The translations under genes were made by a program, and so were the position numbers. From Pyricularia pennisetigena (Eukaryota; Ascomycota; Sordariomycetes; Magnaporthales; Pyriculariaceae): a stretch of 64,000 nt of DNA. The stretch covers positions 684,730 through 748,729 of the forward strand of contig NC_043744.1 of NCBI RefSeq assembly GCF_004337985.1. The letters are read 5' to 3'. Positions 1 to 10,145 of this stretch are shown here, one piece after another (position 1 is the stretch's first letter; each line of letters opens with the position of its first letter). The notes below the pieces were generated by a model. The model did no database searches. It had not been told where the DNA came from and was given only the letters and a program-made list of their open reading frames with translations.

Positions 1-2
1 AA

Positions 3-610
3 CAGGTCAATCAACGTTACGGCATCAAGAACAAGGCCACCGTCGACCCTTTCTTCAGCATGCCGATGTACTCCAAGAGGCTGGAGCGTAGGGAACGCAC
101 GCTGCCAGACCTCTCGGCCAGGCCATTTAGTATGTCCACAAACGAACAGCGCTCGAGATTCACATACCATCCGTTTACACCCGTTATACATAACCGTGTG
201 CGCATATTCTGGATTGCTGACAGATTGGTGTACCGCAATCAGTGAAAACTCTCTTCCCCGCCGAATTACACGACACGCTCGATGGCAACGATGGTGCCGG
301 CAAGGGTGGGCGTGGTGGCACCGGCAAGAAGAAGGTACTTACTCTTTCCGATGTCCACTCCCTCCGCACAGCAGAGGATATCTTCGGACGGAACGAGACG
401 GAGGAGGAGCGCAAAAAGCGCCTCGAGGCACTTGCCAAGGAGGAAGAGGACGGCGATCTGGACGCAGAGGATGAGGAGGGCATGGAGGAGGAGATGGACG
501 ACGAGTTTGAGGACTCAGACGAGGGTGACTACAATGCTGAAGCCTACTTTGACGGCAACGACTACGACGACTACGACGAAGGGGATGATGGAGCAGAGGG
601 CATCTATTGA
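3..610 (+). CDS. RPC31: RNA polymerase III subunit Rpc31 (3' part)
   Basis: C-terminal part of the Rpc31/RPC7 subunit of RNA polymerase III, which forms the initiation-specific Rpc82-Rpc34-Rpc31 subcomplex in the nucleus. The gene enters from the left edge. Two exons are visible: 3-129 and 243-610, with a 113-nt intron (GTATGT donor, CAG acceptor) that restores an ATG codon across the junction. The first exon carries the conserved stretch RYGIKNKATVDPF followed by RTLPDLSARPF. The second begins KTLFPAELHDTLDG and ends in a very acidic Asp/Glu tail (about 50 residues), the hallmark of this family. Stop is TGA at 608-610. It converges on fip1, whose stop lies 186 bp away, so the 3' ends are close. 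Identification rests on motif memory plus the acidic tail; the N-terminus is outside the window. Confidence 0.85.
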
Positions 611-795
611 TGTTTGCGGTGGTTGAGGATTATGTTTTCTTCCTTGTATCATCATACCGGCGGCGCCAGGCGTTTCATTGTACGGCTTATCTTTTGGGCA
701 GATACCAGTTTCAGTTATGACAAAAAAAGGATTTCAGGATATCCATTTTCTCCAATCATCCATAGAGCTGGGGGGTGAAGTTGACACAGGTTGGT

Positions 796-2006
796 TTACC
801 ACCTCCTGCCGCCCCGACCTCTGAAACCTCCCCTACCGCCCATTCCCTGCTGCTGGTCATATCCGTAGCCCTGGCCTTGGGCACCGCCAAAACCCTGACC
901 ACCGCCAAAGTTCTGGTTTCCACCACCTTGCCCACCACCTCCAGGCCCGCCCCCAGCACCGCCTCCCTGCATTGCAGCAAACATTGTTGCCGGGTCCATC
1001 TGACTTGGGTCCATCCCCGAAGCCATCATCTGCTGCATCATGGCCTGCATCTCGGGGGGAATGCCACCGCCGCCATCCATTCCGGGCATGCCACCCGCCA
1101 TTGGACCACCGCCGGGCATGCCTCCCATCATCATCATGTTTAGGTCTTCCATCATCTTCTTGCTGTTCTGGGACATGGCGTCGGCGCTGTACTCGGAGCG
1201 CAGCTGATTCTGCTTCTGTGCGTAGATAGCCCAGCTGAACTCGTCAAAGCCGTAGTTGAAGTAGTCACTAATGTCGGTGCCGGGCTTGCGCCAGGGCGCG
1301 GCATCCTCGCCGAGATCTTTGGGGATGAGGGAGATGCTCTTAGTATGTACGTTTGCAAAAGCTTGTCTGTGGAGTTGCATAATTCAAGAGGGAAAAAGCA
1401 GAAAAGACACAGGCATTGGAGACGTACCCTCATCTATATTTACTTGAGTCAAAGGCTTGCCGGTAGGCTTGTGTTCAGGGATGGCGTAGGGGTCAAAGTT
1501 GGACTTGGTGACTGGAGGGAGATCCGATCCCTTGACGGTGTCCTCCTTTTTGTTGGGGGCTGGTTTTGGCGGAGCTGCTCCGTCTGTCGCTACTGATCTT
1601 TGGGGGATGCTCCTTATTTCGCTGTACTTGGACTGTGATGGCGGGGCAGCACTTGTGCCGTCTTTGCGTTCGGTGATAATGTCAATATCCTAGGAAATCG
1701 GCATTAGTGGGGCAAGCTTTGGGTAAAGTAGGTAAAGTAGAGGGTAGACATGTCGCAAAGCAGGCGAGTGCAGTGGAGTGGAACGGGAAGCATTACAGAA
1801 TCATCCTCATCCTCATCCATGGCGCCACCTTCATCCTCCTCCTCTCCTTCTTCCAGGTCCTCATCTTCGTTCTTGGCAGCTGCTGGCTTAGCTGCTGCTG
1901 CGGCGGATGCGGTTGTGGAATTTGTTGGTGCTGCTACTGGTACTGGGGGCGCAACTGGTTCTTCAGGGGCGTAAAAGTCGTCATCTTCATCCATTTCCAC
2001 ACTCAT
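796..2006 (-). CDS. FIP1: Pre-mRNA polyadenylation factor Fip1
   Basis: Subunit of the cleavage and polyadenylation factor; Fip1 tethers poly(A) polymerase to the 3'-end processing complex. Exons (minus): 2006-1797, 1689-1428, 1316-796, giving 330 residues. The N-terminus is acidic (DEDLEEGEEEDEGG), the middle exon is Pro/Lys/Ser-rich, and exon 3 begins with the family signature WRKPGTDISDYFNYGFDEF. The C-terminus is Met/Gly-rich and ends in an RGG-like FRGRGGRRW tail. Joining GAG-G to AT-CTC across intron 2 gives the expected run into the signature, but requires an AAAG acceptor. The start ATG (2004-2006) opens MSVEMDEDDDFYAPEEP. The divergent Nup49 gene starts 453 bp away. Confidence is high for identity and moderate for the exact intron 2 acceptor. 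Confidence 0.9.
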
Positions 2007-2459
2007 GTTGGGCAGGTTTTGTTGCTTCCAGTTGGGAAGCGCGCGAATAAAATAAGAGATGTTTGTCTTGGCTACAATTGGGATCTGGACGACGTAACAG
2101 CGAAGGCGTCTAAGCACCTCACAGTCCTAGGCGATGTTCTGTACTGAATGGAAAGGCGAATGGTAAATGTTAAGCAGCCTGCTTTCCCCACGTCTATTTC
2201 GATGCAAGGGAAGAGGGAGCTTAAGCTAAGCAAGTGTCGACCCAAATTTTGATTGGGCGGGCCATTAGAGAGAGAGAGAGTCGTCGCGTATCAAAGTCAG
2301 GACCCACCCTTGCGACGCGATCCCATGGCTTCCTAGCCTGCCTGTTCCCCCGATGCTCACTGCGCCATATTTGCAGAAACACAACATTTAGCCTCATCTG
2401 CAATCCCGATTGAATTGAGACGAATTCCAGGAAAGTCGCATCACGCGCAGACGACCTCA
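2007..2459. promoter_or_regulatory. Shared divergent promoter fip1 / nup49
   Basis: The 453 bp between the two start codons must contain both promoters and 5' leaders. An (AG)n run lies at about 2268-2281. I see no convincing TATA element on either strand, as is usual for housekeeping genes. Confidence 0.55.
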
Positions 2460-3716
2460 ATGTCTCTTTTCCGCTCAGCGAGCGTGCCTGGAGGGCTGAG
2501 CATCAACACGGGTGCAGCGAATCTCTTGTAAGCGTTTGATCCATTATTGCGTTGATTAAACATCCCTAGCTACTTAAGCTTGCTGTAGCGACCTGGTTCA
2601 CTTGTCGCGATTCCACATAAAAACGCGTTGATTCATCCGCTTTTAGCTCCGCACTAGGAAATGATCTCAAAAAAGACACACCGCCCTGAAAGTGGGACTG
2701 TGTGAAGGGATCTCGCTTCTGGAACGTGAACACCACCAGCTGCTTTTTATTTTCATTTTTTATTCATTTCTAATTTTCTTGTCGTTGATCGTTTCTCCAG
2801 TACGCTCATCTTGCTGACCCACGCAAACCTGTTTCCAGTGGAAGCGGCTCGAGTCAGCAACAACCTCCACCAGCCGGAGGCGCCAGCAGTATTTTCGGAG
2901 CATCGACAACCCAGCAGGCTTCTTCTGCAGCACCACCAATAACAACAGGTCTGTTTGGCACCAACAACGCGAACAACGCCACGGCAGGCACGAACCTGTT
3001 CGGTCAATCTACCAACGCGCAGCAGCCTACGACAGCAGCTGGCGGCAGCATGTTCGGCGCCACAGCAGCGGCCTCCCAGCCTGCGGCGGCTGGCGGCACT
3101 ACGGGGGGTGGTTTATTTGGAGCAGCGGGCAGCACGACTACGACGGGCGGAGGCTTGTTTGGAAACGGGAATGCGGCAGCCAACAATGCACCCAAGCCCA
3201 GCCTGTTTGGTAACACAACAGCCCAACAGCCCCAGCAGACTACGACGACGGGCGGGGGGCTCTTTGGAAACTCGGCAGCTGCGCAACCCCAACAGTCGAC
3301 AACAGGCGGAGGACTTTTTGGAAACTCTGCAGCGGCTCAACCACAACAACAGACTGTAGGCGGCGGACTCTTTGGCAACGCGACGCAGCAAACTACAGGC
3401 ACAGGTGGGGGCGGACTCTTTGGCAATTCCACACAGCAAACGACATCAAGCGGCGGCCTTTTCGGCGGTTCAACACAACAAAACACAGGTACAGGTGGCG
3501 GCGGACTCTTTGGTAACTCGACGCAGCAAACAACAACTGGCGGTGGTGGTCTTTTCGGCAACAGCTTGTCGCAGCCTCAGCAACAGCAGAAGCCTTCACT
3601 CTTGTACGTGAATGCTCACTTCTTCTCTGTCTTCCTTACCCTGCTGTGGTCGCCCACTAACAATCAGCAACGTTAATCAGCGGAAACACTCTACTTGGCC
3701 AATCTCAGCAACCGCA

Positions 3717-3749
<33 letters not shown>

Positions 3750-4614
3750 GGCAGGGGGCATGTTTGGCCGCACCTTCAACAACTCAACCGCCGCGCCTCC
3801 CGGTCTGACTATGGGTCAGTCCACGAACCAGTCGCAACAGGTCGTGCCAGGCGTCCGCATAGATTTGTCGAATCTCAAGTCAACAACCCGCTTCAACGAT
3901 CTTGATGAGACGATACAGAAGGAGATCCAGAAGATAGATAAGGGCATTCAGGCTGTCATCAACCAGTGCAACGACGTTGAAGCCTTTATGCCTGCCCATG
4001 GCGAACAGCTCGCCGCGATCCCGAATGACGTGCGCTTTGTCACGCGCAAGTACGATGGCGCAGCTGATACTTTGTCTGAGGACGCCCAGGCCGTCAAGTC
4101 GGTCCGTGAGCTGGTCCACGTGGACGCCGAACAGGCCAAGCTTAGTTTCAAGGCCGTCGACAATCTCAAGCTGCCGGCGCAGTACCACACTGCAGGGCTT
4201 TGGCGACAACAACAGGATGCAGTTGCTGCGGCGGCTGGAGATGCTGGCGGCGCAGGGGCAGGCAGTGGGGACAGCAACGCAGATTTGATTGCCTTCTTCT
4301 CGCAAACAGCGGACGAGATGGATGAGCAGCTTAAAAAGTTCCAGCGGAACCTGAGTGAGATCGAGAGCCACATGAATGCCGTTGGTGGGAACCTGGTTGA
4401 TCAGCTGCAACGCGCTGCGACAGCAAGGAATAATGGCACCAACGGCAGCGGGCCGGGTGGTCAGGAAGATCAAGTTGCCGAGTTGGCCGAGGTCCTGCGT
4501 GGATTTGAGTCGACCATCTTGGGCGTTGCATCGTCAGTAGGTGCGGCAAGGGAAGGAGTGACTTCCTTACAACTTGGGGAATTCTTGGGTAACGGGTCTA
4601 GGACAAGGCGATAG
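2460..4614 (+). CDS. NUP49: GLFG-repeat nucleoporin Nup49
   Basis: Component of the central channel of the nuclear pore; Nup49 forms a coiled-coil heterotrimer with Nsp1 and Nup57, and its FG repeats form the permeability barrier. Exons 2460-2527, 2839-3603 and 3681-4614 give 588 residues. The start MSLFRSASVPGGLSINTG is typical. About nine GLFG motifs spaced by Gln/Thr/Gly-rich linkers follow (roughly residues 23-280). A CAG/CAA run gives a poly-Gln stretch at the start of exon 3. From about residue 325 the protein becomes a heptad-rich coiled-coil region (starting TRFNDLDETIQKEIQKID) that binds its partners. Intron 1 is 311 nt, long for this window; both introns split a Phe codon of an LFG motif (TT|T and TT|C), and this frame continuity supports both splices. 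Confidence 0.9.
3715..3753 (+). repeat. (CAG/CAA)n trinucleotide tract in nup49
   Basis: Eight consecutive CAG units followed by CAACAACAGCAG encode a poly-Gln run in Nup49. The tract is in frame and likely length-variable between strains. Confidence 0.8.
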
Positions 4615-4818
4615 GCCTGCTCAAGCAACGTTTTTCTTTCTTTTGCAAAGATACCTAGAGTTTTGGTAATGTACGATGTTTGGGCTTGAGCATGAAAAGC
4701 AGTTTGATTGGACTAGTGTATATATGTGACCAGACTGTTTTCATGTTGTAAATTGAGGACAAGTTGCTCGCTATGGAACAATTATGCTTTCCAATGAGAA
4801 CTACCTATCCATGCCAAT

Positions 4819-4938
4819 ACATACGACCATACCCACTGGAATGTACGGGATCCCGTCCGCTCTCCCCTAGTCAAACCAGTGAGGGCCGAACTAGTACTCA
4901 GGTGGGTGACCACTGGGGAATCCTCGGTGTTGTATGTC
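4819..4938 (+). rRNA. 5S rRNA gene, copy 1
   Basis: The sequence begins ACATACGACCATAC and ends GGTGTTGTATGT, and is about 119 nt long, with GGGATCCCGTCCGCTCTCC and the C-box-like region GTACTCAGGTGGGTGACC. Both terminal strands pair (ACATAC with GTATGT). Helix III is intact: CACTGG pairs perfectly with CCAGTG. A T5 run (4948-4952) and a T10 run (4955-4964) follow directly and would terminate RNA polymerase III. Dispersed, non-tandem-array 5S genes are established for Neurospora and relatives. Confidence 0.88.
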
Positions 4939-4947
4939 CTTCATTCA

Positions 4948-4964
4948 TTTTTGCTTTTTTTTTT
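4948..4964 (+). terminator. Pol III oligo-T terminator of 5S copy 1
   Basis: A T5 and a T10 run lie 11-17 nt after the 3' end of 5S copy 1, the normal signal for RNA polymerase III release. Confidence 0.7.
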
Positions 4965-5008
4965 CGAACGCAATATTTGTGGGTTAAATATAATTTTATA
5001 ATATTCCC

Positions 5009-5030
5009 AAAAAAAAAAAAAAAAAAAAAA
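5009..5030 (+). repeat. A22 homopolymer
   Basis: Uninterrupted run of 22 A between the two 5S copies, in AT-rich surroundings. Confidence 0.95.
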
Positions 5031-5126
5031 GGATTGCTGCATAAATCCGTAACGTGCTATTTTGCACCAAAGGTTGGATTTTTACTAAATACCAAATTAT
5101 AATATTGCTGTACAACTGGCGCCGGT

Positions 5127-5245
5127 ACATACGACCATACCCATTGGAATACACGGGATCCCGTCCGCTCTCCCTAAGTTAAACCATTGAGGGCCGAACT
5201 AGTACTCAGGTGGGTGACCACTGGGGAATCCTCGGTGTTGTATGT
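5127..5245 (+). rRNA. 5S rRNA gene, copy 2 (divergent, possibly pseudogene)
   Basis: Second 5S-like unit in the same orientation, about 190 bp after copy 1. The 3' half (GAGGGCCGAACTAGTACTC onward) is identical to copy 1, but seven substitutions cluster in the 5' half and loop region. Two of them affect helix III: CATTGG faces CCATTG, leaving a T-T mismatch where copy 1 pairs. The downstream sequence has only a T4 at 5256-5259 and no longer run nearby, so termination should be weaker. It could be a minor 5S variant or a decaying copy; the internal promoter region is intact. Confidence 0.75.
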
Positions 5246-5945
5246 TTCCTTTCCATTTTGCTTCTCATATTTTCTTTCATTTTCTTTCCACCATTATTAT
5301 CATTATGGTTAAGTTAAGGAATGTCCAACGTGTTTCCCTTCCACTCCAGGTCCGTATCTAAAACATAAAAATAGATCCGATGCTTGCCTGCCCTTAGCCT
5401 TTGGCGTTGCCTTTTCTTTCAATGCTATGGCATCCGGCACACACGTTGACGTTACCCTTATTTTATACTGCCGTACGTAATATCAACCCGTGTCTGGCTA
5501 CGCTGAGTGGCCCTGAGCGGTTATCCAAAGTAAAATGCCCTCCTGACTAGCTCGGAAGACTTGGGCTTCAGGTTACGGCTGATCGAAGCCTACAGGATAT
5601 CAGCGGCCCGAGTAAGGATACAGGACCGTGTAATCAGCGCACTCTAAAAGAGTTGAAAATTTGGTTCAGGCGCTGAGCCGCTCGGTCAGCAAAATCCTTT
5701 GACTGAGTTCTGTATTGAGAGCATAAAACATTATCCAAATGCCAAATCAGCATGACCTCACACCAACATGCCTAGCGGGTAAAAACCATCCTCTTAGAAT
5801 CATCGTCATCAAGCCGTATATATTACGCATTATTTACAGAACAATGCTCTTAACGTGCAGTACGCAACCCAGCCATAGGAGCCCAGATTGAGCAACCATT
5901 GTCCTTGTCTTCACGCTCGAAGCCGTATGACCACGTCATATGTCA
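5246..5945. other. Intergenic, no gene seen
   Basis: 700 bp between 5S copy 2 and the GH128 stop. No supported ORF, no tRNA-like B box and no repeat noted. Confidence 0.6.
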
Positions 5946-7032
5946 TTACAGCACAAGCACCGCAGCAAATACTATGGCCAACCACCCCCTCAAGCCCACT
6001 TGGATCTCTGTGGCAGAACTTCCCGCCGTGCTGGACGGGGCCACCCCTTTGACCTCCCTGCCTAGATACCACGCCCCAATGTCAGTCAACTCGCCCCCGG
6101 CGGAGAGCATGGCTCCGTTCGGGCCGACATTACTAGTGTGAGCCCTGAATGCACCAAATAGACTGTAACGCTCTACGTCCTCGATCCGGTCCATATATTC
6201 GAGCGAGCGCTTAAAGAAATCCTGCGTCGCTGCCAGGTCCTGGTGGTCGGCGTTATACTCGGTGACCCATATTTTCTTGCCGGGGAACCTGTCGAAAGGT
6301 GTTAGTTAGTTTTCCATTTCCAGTTCAGTCGCAACGGCCAACCTTGCATACTAGCACAATAAAACAAAAAGAGACGAGGACTGGTGGTACTCACGCAGCG
6401 GCATACGTCCCGATGTGGGACGCCAGACCCTCAAAGTTCCCATACCAATGGATCGGCACAAAGTCGAAGGTACAGTTTCTCCTCTCGCCGCCAGCACTGA
6501 TGATGTTGCTGCAGTTGCCCAAGAACTGCCTGAGCCAAGGTATGCCGTCCCAGCTGGCCGTCGGCGCCGGCAGGCCTGCCTTGACGCCCATCTCTTGCAA
6601 CGGCACAATGTTGTTGACCCAGACACGCGCCGCGATGTCGGGTCTGATGTTGGACATGCCATCGCCCGCCATATCCGGCTCATTGAAGCCCATGACGTGC
6701 GTGATGTTGACCCCACGCTTCTTGATCACATCCTTGACGGTTTCCGCGAATTTCGTGTCCTTCTTGGCCACCTCGGGGTCCGATGAAGCGCCCCATAGCA
6801 TCGGGACAAACTCGAACTGGTCCTGCGTCAGGTTGTTGAAGACCACGGACGGCTCCGGGCCATAGTTATAGTACCACGAAAGCGTTGTCGGTGGCCTGGT
6901 CCAAATGTAGTTGTCCCTTGGAGTGTCATCATGGGGCACGAAGACGAGACCGCGCTTTGGGTTCGGCTTCACGGTCTGCGCGCAGGCAAGGGCCAGCACA
7001 GTGAGTGTGACGAGGCCAGCCGGCAGAAGCAT
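5946..7032 (-). CDS. GH128 beta-1,3-glucanase-like GPI protein (Asl1 family)
   Basis: Secreted glycoside hydrolase of family 128 (Glyco_hydro_cc), related to alkali-sensitive linkage protein Asl1 and acting on beta-1,3-glucan in the cell wall. Exons (minus) 7032-6395 and 6288-5946 give 326 residues. Residues 1-18 form a signal peptide (MLLPAGLVTLTVLALACA). The fold's catalytic acids are visible: Glu118 in GFNEPD (acid/base) and Glu223 in KIWVTEYN (nucleophile), with HWYG between. The C-terminus has a Ser/Thr-rich spacer (SSTAGSSAT) and a terminal hydrophobic segment ending AIVFAAVLVL, so a GPI anchor is likely. The intron has a GTGAGT donor and a CAG acceptor and restores AAAFPGKK. A TATAAAA box on the minus strand lies about 56 bp upstream of the ATG. 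Confidence 0.88.
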
Positions 7033-7087
7033 TATGACGGGACGCTGAGGACGCAGTCGAGGCCCGTTGAGGACCGGGAAATTACGA

Positions 7088-7094
7088 TTTTATA
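7088..7094 (-). promoter_or_regulatory. TATA box of the GH128 gene
   Basis: TATAAAA on the minus strand, about 56 bp before the start codon. Confidence 0.5.
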
Positions 7095-8006
7095 CTATCT
7101 TTTAAAATGCCAGGCATGCTATGCGCAGAAACAAAGTATGGCTACCTGCCACCAAACAGAGGCGCTAAGTGGTACTGGCTGGGCGACAGAATGAGACGAG
7201 GTCCAGTTGAGATTTACCAGTCAGTCAATCAGCCAATGTAACGAAGCAAGGACGGTAAAAATTGCCATTTATTGCAGAATTTGTAATGAATGTGGTCTGG
7301 GAAGAATCGAATCGAATAATAAAAAAGAAGGCGAAGGCATTCAAGCCGAGCTGATGAAAAGGGAAGATAAAAAAATAAAAATGAAAATAAAACAAAATGC
7401 AAATAACAAGGTATGCAATTGGGGATGGGAAAGGTGGAAGCTGCGTGATTGCCATGGCCAGGTTTGTTTGAAGGCGGCAAGGGCGGGCTTTGCCTGGCCC
7501 GTATTGATCGTCGCCGAGGCCTTGACTCCTTGGCGAGCTGCAAGAATCGGAAATTAGTGCGATGCATCCGGACGGGCCCTTTTCTCAGCTCGTCACAGCA
7601 GAGAATTTCTTTGCTGTTAAAAATAATACCATCGGACAAGAAGACCGAAACGAAAAAGAAAACAAGAAATACGCAAAAAAAAAAAAAAAAAAAAAAAAAA
7701 AAGGTCTTCGTGACCGCGCTCAGGGAAGGAATGACCATGTTTTAGACCTTCGCATCACTTGTCCGAGTGATTCTTTGAGCGTTCAACCAGCTGGCTGGTA
7801 TGTGGTACAGTACCATAGGACAGCCTTATCTTGCAGATCCGAATCATGCCGGAATTTGTTGATCAATAATGCCCCACCCTCAAACCAGCCGAGGAAACCC
7901 GGTAGAAATACCCAGACGGGATAATCAAGGGTACGTAGTATTGAGAACAATTTATATACTGCAGCATTTTTACAAGACAAAACTAAAACCTCGACAAGCC
8001 ATCACT
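7095..8006. other. Intergenic with A28 tract
   Basis: About 0.9 kb, A-rich on the plus strand with many short A runs (7320-7400) and an uninterrupted A28 at 7675-7702. ORFs here are low-complexity artefacts; I support no gene. Confidence 0.6.
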
Positions 8007-9328
8007 CTACTGCTCATTAACGAACAATCCGGCCATGCCCATACCAGTGCCGATGCACATGCTGGTCAGCAAGATCTTCTTGCCCGTCCGCCTGCACTCG
8101 CTCAGACCAGTCACGATCTGCCTCGTACCGGTCGCTCCGAGCGGGTGGCCGAGTGCGATGGCACCGCCGCGAGGGTTCATCTTGGTCTCGGCGTCGAGTC
8201 CGAGATTGTCGCGACAGTAGACTGCCATACTCGCAAACGCCTCGTTGATCTCGACCACGTCGCAGTCAGCCAGCGTGATGCCGTACTTGGCCAGCAGTTT
8301 GGGAATGGCGACAGTTGGGCCAATTCCCATGATGCGAGGCGCCAGGCCCGCCGTCGTCGACCCGACATACTTGGCCATAATGGGCTGCCCAAGTCTGTTG
8401 GCCGTCGATCGCTTCATGAGCAACACCGCCGCGGCACCGTCCGTCACCTGGCTGGCGTTTCCTCCCGTGGTCGTGGTTCCCCACTGCGGGAACGCGGCGC
8501 GAATCTTGCCCAAGGTCTCGGCTGTCGTGCCGGGCCTGATGCCCTCGTCCTTGGTCAGCGTGACCTCCTTGACCTCGCCGTCGGGGCCCTTGACCTTGGT
8601 GCGGATCGGGACAATTTCGTCATCGAACCAGCCGTCATTTTGTGCCTTCTCAGCCTTCTGGAAGCTGAGGGCAGCGAACTTGTCCATTTCCTCGCGGCTG
8701 ATGCCAAAGTCACTCGCAACGTTCTCTGACGTCCAGCCCATGGGCATCATGCAGTCCTTCGACTCTTGGCTTTTTGAGGTGACGTCCTCGTCAAAGGGCT
8801 GCTCCAACGCGTCACCGCCGATGGACATGCTCTCAGCACCAAGAGCGATGCCAACCTCGATGCTGCCGTTGCTAATGGCATGTGCAATATCGGCCGTCGC
8901 CTTGAGGCCCGACGAGCAAAACCTGTTGACCGACGAGGCAGAGTGTGTGTTGGGGAAGCCGGCGGCAAGAGCGGCGGCGCGGAGCTTGTAGGCGGCCTTG
9001 CCATCTGAGACATTGCCCATGCAAATGTCTTCGACGAGGCTTGGGTCGATCTTGCTGCGTTGCCGCACTTGTTCCAAGAGCGCAAACACCATGTACTCGA
9101 GCGAGGTGTCCTTGAAGCCGCCCTTGCGGGCTTTGCCTAGTGGGGTACGAGCGGCATAGGTTATAACGATGTCATCGTCGTTTTTGGATGTGCTTCGCGC
9201 GGCAAATGAGCCAGATGTCAGTGGGAGGTTTTTGATGCTCGGTAACAGGCAAAGGTAACATACATGGTTGAAAGGGCATTGCCTGGTGTGAGGTGTTTGA
9301 GAATGGAGCCAAGACGTTCGACAGCCAT
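8007..9328 (-). CDS. Peroxisomal 3-ketoacyl-CoA thiolase
   Basis: Last enzyme of the beta-oxidation spiral: cleaves 3-ketoacyl-CoA with CoA to acetyl-CoA and a shortened acyl-CoA. Exons (minus) 9328-9264 and 9192-8007 give 416 residues, the usual length. The first exon encodes a PTS2 peroxisomal signal, residues 5-13 RLGSILKHL, matching (R/K)(L/V/I)x5(H/Q)(L/A). The acyl-accepting Cys114 lies in NRFCSSGL; the other catalytic residues are in NEAFA, GHPLGATG and CIGTGMG. The 71-nt intron (GTATGT donor, CACTGAC branch point, AAG acceptor) is needed to link the PTS2 to TSKNDDDIVITYAARTP; read-through would add an unrelated N-terminus. The AAG acceptor is unusual but gives the correct frame. Confidence 0.92.
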
Positions 9329-10145
9329 GTTTGACGGTTGTGTGGTAGCGACTCTGTGCAACTGAGATTGTAATTCTGGAAGGTGAGGCTGCTGCGTGAA
9401 GTGAAATGAGGCAGTCTAACAAGAATTTGTAGTCGAGAACAAGCAGTCCTGAAAAAAGATGTCGTGGTGGCGATTTGACCTTTAATTCCCCAGGCGGGCG
9501 CCCGAGCCCGAGCCTTTGAATCCTTGCGATTAGTGTGGGGTTCCCCGGGTCATTCAATGTTACCGAGGCAAACCGCGGAGCGAACAACGGCAATTGGGAC
9601 GTGCTGAATTCTGTTTTCCCGCCCGGCAGAGAAATAAATGATGCAGGGCCATGCAGGTACCACGCCGCCAAATATGGCTTTTGCGGTACAACGGACTCTC
9701 ACACAGCCTTCAAAAAATTTCAGTCGAACCAAGTGATAAACCGTTTTACTCCAGCTGCACGACGTCCTTCCAAACCATGTCCCAAGTGAGGAGAAATCAA
9801 CTGCTCTTCTATATCGATCGGTTCGTTCTCTGAATAGAATCCATGTCGCAACATACTGAAAACATTTTCTTTTTCTTATGTCAACCAGCATGCTCCCTTT
9901 CGCATTAAAATGCTGGCAGAGAGAGGTAATGTCATGGTGATCCTTCTGGTGTTGTTATACACTGGATGGGCAGTAAGTATTTGCGGAATAAATCGCGTCT
10001 GTTGTCGCGCCAGGTGCCGAAAGTTTGTAGAGCTTGGTCTTTTGAGTTTCGCGCTTGCTGATACCCCGCGGGTGACTTGAGCCTCATCTTTCGGTCCGCG
10101 TGAGAGTGCCGAAAAATCGAACGACGTACCAGGTATTTGTTTTTT
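9329..10145. other. Intergenic, no gene seen
   Basis: About 0.8 kb carrying the thiolase promoter at its left end and the 3' flank of the kinetochore gene at its right. No supported coding sequence. Confidence 0.6.

Noticed and set aside
5246..5945. Search for tRNA genes near the 5S copies
   Set aside because: No A-box/B-box pair with a cloverleaf-like arm arrangement could be found by eye here or elsewhere in the window.
7207..7745. A-rich plus-strand ORFs and F-rich minus-strand ORF
   Set aside because: They run through poly-A/poly-T tracts, have no domain, signal peptide or splice logic, and reflect low-complexity sequence.
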